Assembly: GCA_012934845.2 (NCBI GenBank)
Contig: WNNJ02001121.1
Location: 1 to 64,000, forward strand
Length of the DNA stretch: 64,000 bases
Origin: Pomphorhynchus laevis
Taxonomy: Eukaryota; Acanthocephala; Palaeacanthocephala; Echinorhynchida; Pomphorhynchidae
Direction: 5' to 3'
In this document: piece after piece, positions 1 through 11,325 of the stretch
Position numbering within the stretch: position 1 is the stretch's first letter
Layout of the letters: the number at the start of each line of letters is the position of its first letter
Notes under the pieces: generated by a model
What the model was told of the DNA's origin: nothing
Databases searched by the model: none
What the model saw: the letters and a program-made list of their open reading frames with translations, nothing else
Program-made: the position numbers and the translations under genes

Positions 1-224
1 GATACACTCTGTGAGATTATCTCTTCAGGGGATTATACTCGATCGAATTGTGAACTGATCACGGTTACAATATGCTAAAATTGTCATTCTTAAAATAATG
101 AAATTTTAAGAATTGCAGTAATAATATTTATTAATATTAAATATTATAATATTATCTTTTAAATATTATATTATTTGATAATAATATATTAATATTGATT
201 AATATTAATATATTTAATATTGTA

Positions 225-330
225 TTATTTTCTGCCCCAATTCCTCGATCTAACATAGCTCTGGGGTCAAACACGTGCTAATGACGTATTTCCTCTAATT
301 AAATTTGATTATCATTGATAATAAATCTTC
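225..330 (-). repeat. Truncated Naiad pLTR block
   Basis: Read on the minus strand this carries the conserved block seen in the other terminal repeats: 'ggaaatacgtcattagcac', then 'agctatgtt' and 'gaggaat'. It is cut off just after that block. The preceding 224 bp are AT-rich with short palindromes and hold nothing else I recognise. Confidence 0.6.
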
Positions 331-990
331 GGTCACACAGTGATTGCACTGTGTAATAACACAGTGTGTTGATTTATATATTTTACTATTTTCTGTTTGA
401 TGATATTTTTATAGTAACCTAGTTTAAAATATGTATCTATTAAATTATTTAAATGATTTTGAAGAAAGCCAATATCATTACATATTGTTGCAATTCTTAA
501 AATTTCATTATTTAATGTATTATATTTTATATTATATGCTATTAATGAATTATCATGTAAAAATATGTTTCTTGCAAATTTAAATTGATGTTAATTTAAT
601 GTTCATATCAAGATATATACTTTCTTCATCATTGATATTGATTACATTAGGAATGAGGCTACCTGGATAAATTTGTTCGCTTATTAAATAAAAATTATTA
701 GAGTTTAATACACATGTATATCAATATATCTAAACATATATTTCATATCTTTATATAATATAGATTTATTTTTTTAACAGTTATGAACAAATCCATATTC
801 TATACAGCTTAAAAATAAGTCAGCTATAATTGGCTACCATTACCACCCATTGGAACACCTTTTATTTGTCTAAATATAGATGTTATATATTTTACTATTT
901 TCTGTTTGATGGTATTTTTATAGTAACCTAGTTTAAAATATGTATCTATTAAATTATTTAAATGATTTTGAAGAAAGTCAATATCATTAG
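331..990 (-). mobile_element. Naiad-like PLE, 3' part of RT (broken)
   Basis: The minus strand matches the C-terminal third of the RT found whole at 45.1-46.8 kb. Shared words include 'aaaatatgtatctattaaat' and the region just after the YIDDI motif. The last part of the RT (about 100 bp) occurs twice, near 380-480 and again near 885-985, so two truncated copies are joined. The element is broken in several places and cannot be active. Confidence 0.7.
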
Positions 991-999
991 CGGAAATAT

Positions 1000-1345
1000 T
1001 TTATTATGGATAATCAATAATATACTTTGTATTAAAAATGATACAGATAATCAAATTTAATTAGAGGAAATACGTCATTAGCACGTGTTTGACCCCATAG
1101 CTATGTTAGATCGAGGAATAGGGGCCGAAAACTGGTAACATAGCAGTACATCCTGATGATCTCTAATTCTTATTTTGATACATTGTCTGTTATTCATTAG
1201 TCGATTCATACAAATTGAGTTGTTTTAAACTCATTCAAATTGACTTATTTATATCTCAATTTTTTATTTTAACTTGTTATAAATTCTATAAAATCTTATA
1301 ACAATTATTTATTATTTATAATTATTTAATTATTTATTATTTAAA
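1000..1345 (+). repeat. Naiad pLTR
   Basis: This is a complete-looking terminal repeat. In order it has the short post-RT spacer, 'agaggaaatacgtcattagc', 'agctatgtta', 'gaggaataggggccGAAA', 'aacatagcag', 'cctgatgatctctaattc', the 'ctgttattcattagtc' segment and an AT-rich tail. The 8-bp pair agctatgt/acatagc needed for the proposed pseudoknot is present. It faces away from the minus-strand RT piece before it, so the two form an inverted join. Confidence 0.75.
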
Positions 1346-1379
1346 TAAAAGAGCGGCTACAGGTGAGGTAACCGCTTTT

Positions 1380-1600
1380 TAAGAATGCAAGAAGGAAAAG
1401 TACAACGAGATTGATAATAGGATATATACATTCGTTCCAGTAGCTGTTGATTGTCTTGGGCAAGGAAACTTGCCAAAGACAGCTTTCCTCAGGCAGCGAT
1501 TAAGCGTAGTGGTTTAGCGAGACAATGTCGCTTGTATACTCGAGTGCTAAGCGATCAATCGGCTACCGATTTTTTGAAGTAAAACTAATTTTTTATGGCA
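1380..1600. other. Unassigned higher-GC island
   Basis: About 220 bp that differ in composition from the AT-rich flanks. No open frame, tRNA fold or similarity to other parts of the window was found. It may be a remnant of a retroelement body, but I cannot name the family. Confidence 0.2.
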
Positions 1601-1899
1601 TTGCACTTCTATTAATGTTCTGTATTTTAATATAAAAATTTTAAAATTTTAATAAAGTTTATTCTCAGTTTTCTACATTGATATTGTTGAAGCCAAAAAC
1701 ATTGCGTACACTTGTTCATGTAACATTTTCATTTGTAGGGACCGCAGCAAACAAAACCACATTTACCAAGTTAAATGTTAACTTAATTTCAATTTTTAAA
1801 TTTTAACTTGATATAAAAATAAATTGTATAAAATATTATATAATTATTTATTATTTATCTTTATTTTTATAAAAAAATATTGTAAAAGTTGTTTAAGTA

Positions 1900-2400
1900 G
1901 CGGATTTAAATAAACAGTGTATTTCCATAGTTCAGTTAACAATTCCTTATTCGAATACATCGTCTGTTATTTATTAGTCAATTCGTAAACATTGGCATAT
2001 TATAGATTTCAATTTAAAATGTTAACTTAATTTAAACATGAATTAAATCAAATATTATATAATTATTTATTATTTATCTTCATTTTTAATTTATATATCG
2101 TATAAAATAGTTAAGTTAATATGAAATAGGCTCAGTAATATTGATTAATTTTCTTGAAGGATAGAGGCCGAAACCTGATCACATAGCAGTTCCTCCTGAT
2201 GACCTCTAATCCTTATTCTTATACATCGCATGTTATTTATTAGTCAATTCATGAAAATTGACTTTTATTTTAATATTCAATTATAAATATTAAACTTGAT
2301 ATAAATATAAATTGTATAAAATCTTATTTATTTATTATTTATCTTTATTTTTTATATATAATATAAAATACGTAGACTCAGTTATCTGATCTGATTGATT
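1900..2400 (+). repeat. Two Naiad pLTR fragments in tandem
   Basis: Two successive same-strand pieces carry the marker 'ctgttatttattagtcaatt' (near 1970 and near 2230). The second also has 'ggccGAAAcctgat', 'acatagcagttcctc' and 'ctgatgacctctaatc'. The first lacks the upstream block. With the copies on either side they form a head-to-tail array, typical of PLE terminal repeats. The sequence between 1600 and 1900 is AT-rich with no other signal. Confidence 0.7.
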
Positions 2401-2640
2401 CAAGTTTTGTGAATTGATTTAATTTCGTGAATTCCTATATATTATGAATTTATATCATAAATGTTATATAAAGTTATATTATTTTTAGTTATTTTATAAC
2501 TAAAAGATAACAAATATAATTTACATAATGTGTTATATAACAAATATATTATATTTTAAAATATAATATTTTAAAATATTTTACAAATTATTAATAATTG
2601 ATTATTATTAATTGATTATCAATAATTAATTATTTTTACA

Positions 2641-3709
2641 TTTTTTGTTAAGAAATTTTCAAAGTTTTGGAACATGTTAAGAAAAATTTAAATTTCTGAT
2701 TATGCTGCTCTTCTAGTCAGTCAATTCGCAATTTGCCAAAAAATTTGCCTTAAAAATATATAAGCTCACTTGTAGATTGAATGATGCTAGTCGCGAACAT
2801 TATTTATCTAGGTAGCCTCATTCGAATAATGAGAGATGAACCCTGATAACATGGCAGCTCATACTGATGACCTCTATTCCTTATTCTTATACATCGTCTG
2901 TTATTTATTAGTCAATTAATGAAAATTGACTTTTATTTTAATATTCAATTATAAATATTAACTTGATATAAATATAAATTGTATAAAATCTTATTTAATT
3001 ATTTATTATTTATCTTTATTTTTTATTTATATATAATATAAAATACGTAAACTCAGTTATCTGATCTGATTTGTTCTACTGACAAGTTATTATTGACATG
3101 TGGACTTTGTTTTCCCGGTAATATTACCTCTGTCAGAAATACTGAAACTGTATATTATTGATACAGCATTATTTTTTGTTAAGAAATTTTCAAAGTTTTG
3201 GAACATGTTAAGAAAAATTTAAATTTCTGATTATGCTGCTCTTCTAGTCAGTCAATTCGCAATTTGCCAAAAAATTTGCCTTAAAAATATATAAGCTCAC
3301 TTGTAGATTGAATGATGCTAGTCGCGAACATTATTTATCTAGGTAGCCTCATTCGAATAATGAGAGATGAACCCTGATAACATGGCAGCTCATACTGATG
3401 ACCTCTATTCCTTATTCTTATACATCGTCTGTTATTTATTAGTCAATTAATGAAAATTGACTTTTATTTTAAATTTCAATTATAAATTTAACTTGATATA
3501 AATATAAATTGTATAAAATCTTATATAATTATTTATTATTTATCTTTATTTTTTATTTATATATAATATAAAATACGTAAACTCAGTTATCTGATCTGAT
3601 TTGTTCTACTGACAAGTTATTATTGACATGTGGACTTTGTTTTCCCGGTAATATTACCTCTGTCAGAAATACTGAAACTGTATATTATTGATACAGCATT
3701 ATTTTTTGC
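2641..3709 (+). repeat. Tandem duplication, period about 530 bp, holding two Naiad pLTRs
   Basis: Bases 2641-3171 recur almost unchanged at 3172-3709. Each unit starts 'ttttttgttaagaaatt', contains a variant pLTR ('gagagatgaaccctgat', 'acatggcagctcatactgat', 'ctgttatttattagtcaatt') and ends 'gatacagcattattttttg'. Only a few small differences separate the units, so the duplication is younger than the pLTR insertion it contains. Confidence 0.85.
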
Positions 3710-3779
3710 TAATTTTTAAGCAAGTTTAATGGATTTTTTTTCAAACAAAAAATAGTTAAATATATAAATCAACAAAATA

Positions 3780-4110
3780 TCATTAAAAATAAATTTAAAC
3801 TCTTAAGCGAAAATTTTTTATGGATGGATAATATATATTATAATTTGTATTAGAATAAGATACAAGATAATAAAATTTTATCAGAGGAAGTACGTCATTA
3901 GCATGCATTTGATCCCGCTGATATGATGGGTCAAAGGATAGGAGCCAAATTATAACAATATACTTTGTATTAGAATAGGGTACAATAGATAATCAAATGT
4001 AATTAGTGGAAATACGTCATTAGCACGTGTTTGAGCCCAGAGCTATGTTGGGTCGAGGAATAGGTGTCGAAATCTGATAGCAGAGCAGTTCCTGATGACT
4101 TCTAATTATA
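3780..4110 (+). mobile_element. Naiad 3' end fragments with two partial pLTRs
   Basis: It begins with sequence matching the last RT codons ('tatataaatcaacaaaata'), then the post-RT spacer, then a partial pLTR near 3880-3950 and a second near 3955-4110 ('gtgtttgagcccagagctat', 'gaggaataggtgtcGAAA', 'ttcctgatgacttctaat'). Two 3' ends are fused head to tail, so this is a solo or 5'-truncated relic. Confidence 0.65.
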
Positions 4111-4419
4111 ATTCTGATATTAATATTAATGTTTAACATTTCAAAATATTAAATATCTAATCCTTATTCTGATATAAATTATAAACTTAAGGTTATAAAA
4201 TTAAAATACTAAAGATTATGACTCATATTTGACTTAATCTTGGAAGTTTGCTTCTACGATTACGAATATAAAAATATTTATTTCTGTAAAAATAAAATTA
4301 TAGTTTTTAAATAGAAATTAAAAACGTATACTGCTATATCGTTATAAAATAAATTGAAATAAATTATAAAATAAATTTCGATTTTCGAAAAAATCTTAAC
4401 CATACTATTTTAACTATAT

Positions 4420-4690
4420 ATCCACAATTTAAGGAACTGTCTTAGGGAAATGCTCAATCTCACAACCTCGTCATCGAGCAAAGTTCCCATGGTACTAATC
4501 GATACTGTGTTTAGCCAATTACCAAACTCACTTGTGGAGACCGCCATAATTCGCAAGGGAGATGTCTCGCCTTCCTAGCCTTCAATTAAATATTCATGAG
4601 ATCGTTTAACGAGGGGAGTGTCCTAAGCAGATTGTTTATGGCTATTAGTCGGTGCCTCACTGAGACCCGATTTATAAAAAAAATATTTTG
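4420..4690. other. Unassigned island inside AT-rich DNA
   Basis: A 270-bp stretch of more balanced composition. I see no open frame longer than a few tens of codons, no repeat relationship and no RNA fold. It may be an old insertion; the family is unknown. Confidence 0.2.
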
Positions 4691-4979
4691 TTAAATTTGG
4701 ATCGTTAGAATTTATTTACATATTAGCATATCAATTTGTTAAGTATTTGACTACTATGTAGTGCTAGGTGAGAAATGTTGCTGACACAACGGTGTTCATC
4801 TGCATTTTTTGAAGTTTTATTAAAATATAGCTATTTACACATTATTCTTAATTTTTAAGTTGAATAATCAAAAGTCAGATAATCAAAAATAATCAAAAAC
4901 AATAATTAAAAAACAATAATTAATTAAAATAAATTATAAAATAAATTTCGATTTGCTAAGAAAACTTAACCAAACTATC

Positions 4980-5240
4980 TTAACTATTCTTATTCTGATA
5001 TCCAAACTATTCTTATGCTGATACAACGTCTGTTATTTATTATTCGATTCATAAAAATAACTTTTATTTTAAATTTCAATTTTTTATTTTAACTTGATTT
5101 AAATTATAGAAAATCTAAAAACAATTATTAATTTTATTATTTAATTATTAAATTTTGATTTAGCATTATTATGTTTTGTTTAGTTTATAATTATATTAAA
5201 TACGTAGACTCAGTTAGCTGATTTGATTTGCACAAGTTTA
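4980..5240 (+). repeat. Naiad pLTR, 3' half
   Basis: It carries 'gatacaacgtctgttattta', the AT-rich body ('aacttgatttaaattataga', 'ttttgatttagcattattat') and the terminal 'tacgtagactcagttagctg'. The pseudoknot block upstream is missing. This copy gives the clearest right end of the repeat on the plus strand. Confidence 0.7.
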
Positions 5241-6360
5241 TATTAGCCGAACCATTAATCAAAAATAATTTAATCATAAATTACTGATTCATTTTTAAAT
5301 CAATCATTTGTGATAAACAAACACTAATTTACTAATTCATTATGAAAAACAAATATATTCATTACATTTATGTGAACTAATTTGAACTTATTTCAACCAA
5401 TACGAGAATTATTACAAGCACTCATAACCTGTTATTTGACCTTAACTGTAAGGTATGTCATTGCTTGTCTTGTCGAAACTGACTTAGTTGCTAAAACTAA
5501 TAGTATCAAATCCAATCTGTCAACTTTTAGGTTCATAATTTCACTATAATCGCTCTTGGTTCATTTAAGAACGCCGCCTTACATTAAGAGTTGGTACACA
5601 AACTATATTTGCTTGAATTATTATCCTTATTCGATTACATTTTAGATGAATACTGTTCCAAATAGATGTTTACCAAAATATTAATGTTTAATATTTCAAA
5701 ATATTATAAAAATATTAAATCTAATATCAAATCTTAATACTTTATCTAATCCTTATTTTGATATAAATTAAAAATTATAAGATTATCAAATTATAAAAAT
5801 AAAAGTTTAATTAGGGATATATGTAATTTACATTTATATCATATTGTAATTTATGTTTATATCATCTTTTAATTTATATGTTTATATCAAAACTAAATGA
5901 TGTATTAAATTAATATTAAATTAATTTATAATTTAATATTAAATTATTCTTGTTAATAATTTAATATTAAATTATTCTTGTTAATAATTATAAATACAGT
6001 CCAAGTTACTAAATGAAAATAAAATTTCTTATATTTGGATTTTCCAATTCCTAATGATTACAGTTGCACATCGAAAACTTGAATAAATAAATTGATATTA
6101 TAAAAGGGCCAGTAAATGATATAAAAAATATATAAAAAATATATATCATCTGGCAAGTTTGATGAATTTTCTATTTCTTATAATGGAAAAGTATAAATCA
6201 ACAAAATATTATCGATAATATTATAATATCATAATATTATTATGGACACCCTATGATATTGATATGGACACCCTATCAATATTTAAAAGCGCTAGTAAAT
6301 GATATTTTGGACACCCTATGATATTTAATGACTTAAGTAAAATGATAAATTAAAGTTTAA
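5241..6360. other. AT-rich stretch with small tandem motifs
   Basis: No gene is visible. Near 5930-5990 a 25-bp unit around 'aatattaaattattcttg' occurs twice, and between 6243 and 6330 'ggacaccctat' occurs three times. Fragments similar to the AT-rich pLTR body lie around 5660-5800. I see no further structure. Confidence 0.35.
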
Positions 6361-6369
6361 CCATGGAGG

Positions 6370-6540
6370 CCATGGTTTCTTTTTACCCAAAACCTGGTAG
6401 CATAGAAGTTTTTTTATAACCTATAATTCTAATTAGGATACTACGTCTATTATTTATTAGTCAATTCATAAAAATTGACTTTTATTTTATATTTCAATAT
6501 ATTAAACATCAATTTTAAAATTTTACTAAAAATTTTTTTT
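6370..6540 (+). repeat. Diverged Naiad pLTR
   Basis: It keeps 'aaaacctggtagcatagaag', 'aacctataattctaatta' and 'ctattatttattagtcaatt' in the right order, with more substitutions than neighbouring copies. The upstream arm of the pseudoknot is lost, so this is probably an old copy. Confidence 0.55.
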
Positions 6541-6549
6541 TTTACTAAA

Positions 6550-7560
6550 ATGGTAAACAACTTTTTTGGCTTTATCGAAAGTGATAAAGCCAAAAACGAA
6601 GAATAAACACAAATATGAAAAAATCAAATAAACACAAATCAAAAATCAAACGATCGATATGAATCGATCGTTTGATTTATGATTTTTGATCGTTTGGAAT
6701 TAATTTTGAAATATATCTTATATATAACCTAGAATTTTTGAACCGAGAATTTAAAACGAAGGTTAATGATATCTGTGAATATTTTATTGTTTAAATTAAA
6801 CAAAGTTCTTTACAAATCACATTTCTAATAATTGTATCACTTAACTGAAGCTACATATTTTGTAACATATATTTTTAAATTGAAATATCTATAATTATTG
6901 CAATTGATTAACTTTTAAAGGAATTAGTTCATAATGGAACTTGTGTTTTTGTCAAAATAAACAAGTTTGCTTATTTCGACAAATAATTTATTTAGTTTAT
7001 TTATTTTATTTACTTTGTCACATTATATCAAAGGAAATACGTCATTAGCATTTCCTCTGATGAACTCTAACTTTTATTCTGATACATCATATATTATTTA
7101 TTAATCAATTCAAAAAAATGTTTTGTTTTAATTCCAAATTTAAATTTTAACTTTATAAATGTTAATTATACAAAATCTAATATAATTATTAATTATTTAT
7201 AATTATTTAACTATTTATTATTTAATTATTTATTTTATTTTAGCACGTTTTTTATTTATATATAGTTTAAAATACGTGGAAACAGTTAGCTGATCTGATA
7301 TATGCTTCATAATAAAATAATATAATAATTAATTGCTATTTAATTATTTGATTTTTAAAATGCAGAAGTTAATCAGATTAAATGCTGAGTTAGTTATTAT
7401 ATATAATAATATTAATTTTAAATCGTGATAATAATGTAATAAACACAATTTATTTCAAAGCTTTCGGATAACCCTTCTTCAGCAACGATTTCAAAAACAC
7501 TTCTGTGTGAGTTAGAAAATTACACGTATATATACATTGACTCCGGAAGAGTTTTGAAAA
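6550..7560 (-). repeat. Inverted copy of the 21.1-22.2 and 34.9-36.1 kb block
   Basis: The reverse complement matches both plus-strand blocks over about 900 bp, through 'aataagcaaacttgtttatt', the 'gaacttgtgtttttgtcaaa' region and the partial pLTR near 7030-7290. It lacks the roughly 195-bp insertion present in the other two and so shows the pre-insertion state. Its pLTR is internally deleted. Two hairpins lie at its inner end: 'ttggctttatc' with 'gataaagccaa' (6567-6593), and an 'atcaaacgatcgat' palindrome (6648-6685). Confidence 0.8.
7452..7494 (-). ncRNA. Minimal PLE hammerhead ribozyme motif
   Basis: On the minus strand CTGAAGA is followed by an extra A, a short stem II (GGG with TCC), then GAAAGCTT. 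This follows hammerhead core order: CUGANGA, helix II, GAAA, a self-complementary AGCU serving as a two-base-pair helix III, then the cleavage-site H. Stem I is weak. PLE terminal repeats are known to carry such motifs, which are thought to act as dimers. An identical motif lies at 34980-35022. Confidence 0.55.
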
Positions 7561-8150
7561 TTAAAGTATAAATTGAGTTCATAAATCAATGTATATCATA
7601 CTTTGAATTACGAAGATCACATATTTTTGCTGGAATTTAAGTGAAATGTTTACTTACAAGTTAGGAATGAAAAATACAGTAGTGCGCAAAATGTAGAACT
7701 TATCAATATCCTGATGTACGAAAAGACTGCAAAATTATAACCTTGAAAATCCAAATAGCAAATTGTCGATTAACTATAATTTGTGCCTGAAGTAATTCTT
7801 AATGGAAAATATACTGGTAAATTTGATGTGCAATTTGGATAAGTTAGATAATTAAACAACAAAGCTTAACAAACTGTGAAACTTATAATTTATAGACCTC
7901 TAGATTCCTCGATGAAAATAAATTTTATGGGAGCAGTCTTTACTGCTGCATGAAAGAAGCGCAGAATTTGGAAGACATCATGTCCTAGATACATCAACAG
8001 CACAACATTGTTATCAAAGAAATGCGATGAAGATAAATACTTAAACATTGAAAATAAATTACTTCGGATAAAATTTATTATCAGACTGTCGAGGGTAAAA
8101 TTCAACAACATTTCGGTGTTAATCATTTAGCTCGAAAGAAGAATTTAATT
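7561..8150. other. No recognised feature
   Basis: The stretch has balanced to AT-rich composition. A 78-codon minus-strand frame at 7890-8126 has no motif, no repeat partner and no homologue I can recall, so I do not call it a gene. Confidence 0.3.
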
Positions 8151-8159
8151 GATTTATAA

Positions 8160-8965
8160 ATGATATAAATATCAAATCAGCTAGCTGAGACTACGTATTT
8201 AATATAATTATAAAATAAACAAAACATAATAATGCTAAATCAAATTTTAATAATTAAATAATAAAATTAATAATTGTTATTAGATTTATTAAGTATATAA
8301 TATTAAGTATATAATATTGTATTTGTATTTAATAGAATTATCAAATTATAAATAAATAAAAATGTTATTAGATTTTTTATAATTTATATCAAGTTAAAAT
8401 TTAAAATTGAAATTTAAAATAAAAGCAACATTTTATGATTTGACTAATAGATAACAAACTATGTATCCGAATAAGGATTAGAGGTCATCATCAGGAACTG
8501 CTATGTAATCAGGTTACGGCCCCTAATTCCTCTTCCCAACATAGCAGCTGGGCCTGATACTTGCGAATGACGTAGTAATGACGTAGTAATATAATCAATT
8601 CAGCGAACTGTGTCTACGTATTTAATATAATTATAAAAAAAACATAATAATGCTAAATCAAAATTTTACAATTAAATAATAAAATAAATAATTATTATGA
8701 GATTTTTTATAATTTAAATCAAGTTAAAATAAAAAAATTTAAATTTAAAATAAACGTCATTTTTATGAATTGACTAATAAATAACAGACGGTGTATCAGA
8801 ATAAGGATTAGAGGTCATCAAGAGGAATTGCTATGCTATTATGATTCAGCCCCTAACTCCTATACCCAACATTACAGCGGGGCCAAATACGTGTTAAGGA
8901 CGTATTTCATCTGATGAAATTTGATTTTATAGCATCTGATTCTTGTACAAAGTATATTATTTATA
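8160..8965 (-). repeat. Two tandem Naiad pLTRs at the 3' end of the element
   Basis: Two inverted copies (about 8160-8570 and 8581-8960) lie head to tail. On the minus strand both have 'gctatgttggg', a GAGGA-type arm, 'ttaggggcc', 'catagcag' and 'gacctctaatcc'. In the first copy the pairs ctgctatgt/acatagcag (9 bp) and aggaa/ttcct are intact. Both follow directly on the RT body at 8966-10510, as expected for PLE 3' pLTRs. Confidence 0.75.
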
Positions 8966-10510
8966 GTCCATCCATTAAAATTTGCCACTTAAGAGTTTAA
9001 ATTTATTCTTTATATTATTGTGTTGATTTATATATTTTACTATTTTCTGCTTGATGTTATTTTTATAGTAACCTAGTTTAAAATATGTATCTATTAAATT
9101 ATTTAAATGATTTTGAAGAAAGCCAATATCATTACATATTGTTGCAATTCTTAAAATTTCATTATTTAATGTATTATATTTTATATTATATGGTATGCAT
9201 GAATGCTCATGCAAAAATATGTTTCTTGTAAATTTAAATATGTCATCTTTACGATATAAATTAATAGTAGTTTTAGTTAATGTTAATTTAATGTTCATAT
9301 CTAGATATACAACTTCTTTATCATTCATATTTGTTTTGTTAAGAATAATGCTTTCTGGATAAATTTGTTCACTAATTGAATAAAAATTATTAGAATTAAA
9401 TATATATACCATCAATGTATTGAAACATATATTTCATATATTTATATTGTTTAGACTTAGTTTTTACACAGTTATGAACAAGTTCATATTCTATAAACTT
9501 TAAAACAAGTCAGCTATAATTGGGCTTATATTACAACCCATTGGAACACCTTTTACTTGTCTAAATATAGATGTCCCTACTTTTAAATAATTTTGATTTA
9601 TCAAAATATTTAAGGATTCTATTAATTCAATTTTATCCATATATTTATATTTATTTTATGGTTTAATTTTTGTTAGATAGGCGTCTAATTATTATAACAT
9701 ATATATGTATATCCTTTTCCGAATATAAGATTAATTTATTTTACTAACGCTTCTTTAACATCTACTAAATCCAGATTTGTGTAAAGCGTACTAAAATCGT
9801 ATGCATTTATTTTTTGAAAATTTATTCCTTTTGTCTGTTCTAAAAATTCTTTTGTAGAATTAATACTAAAATAGTGTTTTATACCAGTATTAATTTCGAT
9901 TACCTTGCAATATTTTTTAAATGTGCTTTAATTACTTTAAGTATTTTATTCATATAGACAGAAAGTGGTTTTAATGTACATTTAAACGCACTACATATGA
10001 ACCTAGGTTTTATTGGATTTTTATGTAATTTTGGATTCCAATATAATATAGGTATAGTTTTATTATCTAATTCAACCTTTATACCCTTTTTATCCATTAT
10101 AGAACAGTGACTTGTAATAATTGTTTCTAAACTCAACTCACTACGTTCATATGTTGGATTTACATTTAAATCATTAGAATTAACCTCTTTCATTAGTATA
10201 TCATAATAAAGCTTTTTGCATATGAAGACAAAGTTATTACTAGCTTTATCAATAGTTGTTATTATAAAGTTATCCTTTTATTTAGTAAGTTCTTTATACA
10301 TATCTTTATTAATTTTATCTTGCTTTTTATAATTGCTTGTTATTTGCAAAGTAAGCTGACCAAGTCAATCTATAACGAATTGTAAATTGTTAATCTTTCA
10401 TTTATTGATATAAATGATATCTTTAGAACTTCTTATATTTACATAAAGATTTTTTAGCTTTTTATTTCTTAAAAGTTGTTTTAATATTTCTAATTATTCC
10501 TTTCATCGCC
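8966..10510 (-). mobile_element. Naiad-like PLE: linker and RT (broken)
   Basis: Read on the minus strand this runs from the linker start (sequence like 'ttagaaatattaaaacaac', shared with 42.07 kb) through the RT palm to the pLTRs. Visible peptide blocks include 'NPKLHKNPIKPRFICSAFKC', typical of PLE fingers, and after the catalytic region 'EIYPES'-like and 'KYNTLNNEILRIATICNDIG' segments (8975-9415). The RT would copy its own RNA into nicked chromosomal DNA. The copy has several breaks. It lies head to head with the copy at 11.3-13.0 kb. Confidence 0.85.
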
Positions 10511-10599
10511 ATGATTTCTCGGCATACATCTAACCGGATTATTATAATATTTTTTTATTATTTTTTTAATATTTTTTTATTATATTTTTTATTATATTT

Positions 10600-11215
10600 T
10601 TTATTATATTTTTCAATTTCTTGTACCACGTCATTCAATAATAATGAGTACAAGGAATTAAGCGTTTTAATCCAAAAATATTCTCTTGCTAATAGATTTC
10701 GATTTCATATTGTCTTATTTTTTCAATATGTTCTTAAATAAATAATTTACAGTATTTAATATCATGTCATATAAATCTCATATGTTTATGAAATATACTT
10801 TGACTATTATGCATATATTATATATGTAGTTCCTAAACCTTGCTTTTAGCATTTGATATGTTTTTCAAATATATTGCAACCCACATGTACATTGTATTAG
10901 ATACACTACACCTGCGGTATTGCAGTTTCAATTATTAATATTTAATGAAAAACATTTGTTTGTCGTATTACTTACGATACAATTATTATTTATAACATCA
11001 CAAACTATAAATTTTTTCTGTTACATTTTAAAGATCTAAAATTGAAATCATTAGTACTTATGTATTTTTCCAATATGGTTGAGTACATGTAACTTTTATG
11101 TCATAATTTTTAACGTTGCTTTTTCGGTGTCGCCACCTAGTTTAGTTGACTCAGACTAAACTTACAACGGGTCATCCAGCAGCATCTGACAGGGTGCTGC
11201 TGGTAGGCAATTAAA
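10600..11215 (-). mobile_element. Naiad-like PLE: 5' region with GIY-YIG endonuclease block (broken)
   Basis: The minus strand matches the better-preserved block at 13385-13965 almost throughout, including the 5' leader with 'ggtggcgacacc' and the Zn-finger and GIY-YIG coding region. Next in reading direction comes the linker and RT of 8966-10510. The endonuclease therefore precedes the RT, the permuted order known for Naiad PLEs. A short plus-strand frame here (10511-10741) is a shadow. Confidence 0.75.
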
Positions 11216-11224
11216 AGCTTCAAC

Positions 11225-11325
11225 TTTTAACACGATTCACTACACCTGCGGTATTGCAGTTACACTTATTATTAATATTTAATAAAAATACATTTGGTGT
11301 CGCATTACTTACAATACAATTATTT
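11225..11325 (-). mobile_element. Second GIY-YIG scrap at an inversion joint
   Basis: About 100 bp repeat, in minus orientation, the part of the GIY-YIG block around 'cctgcggtattgcagtt' (also at 10910 and 13670). At about 11325 it abruptly changes to plus-strand RT sequence beginning 'aaagctttattatgatatac'. It is the joint between two Naiad copies in opposite orientation. Confidence 0.65.

Noticed and set aside
10511-10741. 76-codon plus-strand frame rich in Phe, Ile and Tyr
   Set aside because: It is low-complexity 'ttttattatatttt' DNA opposite the Naiad linker and endonuclease joint; no motif.
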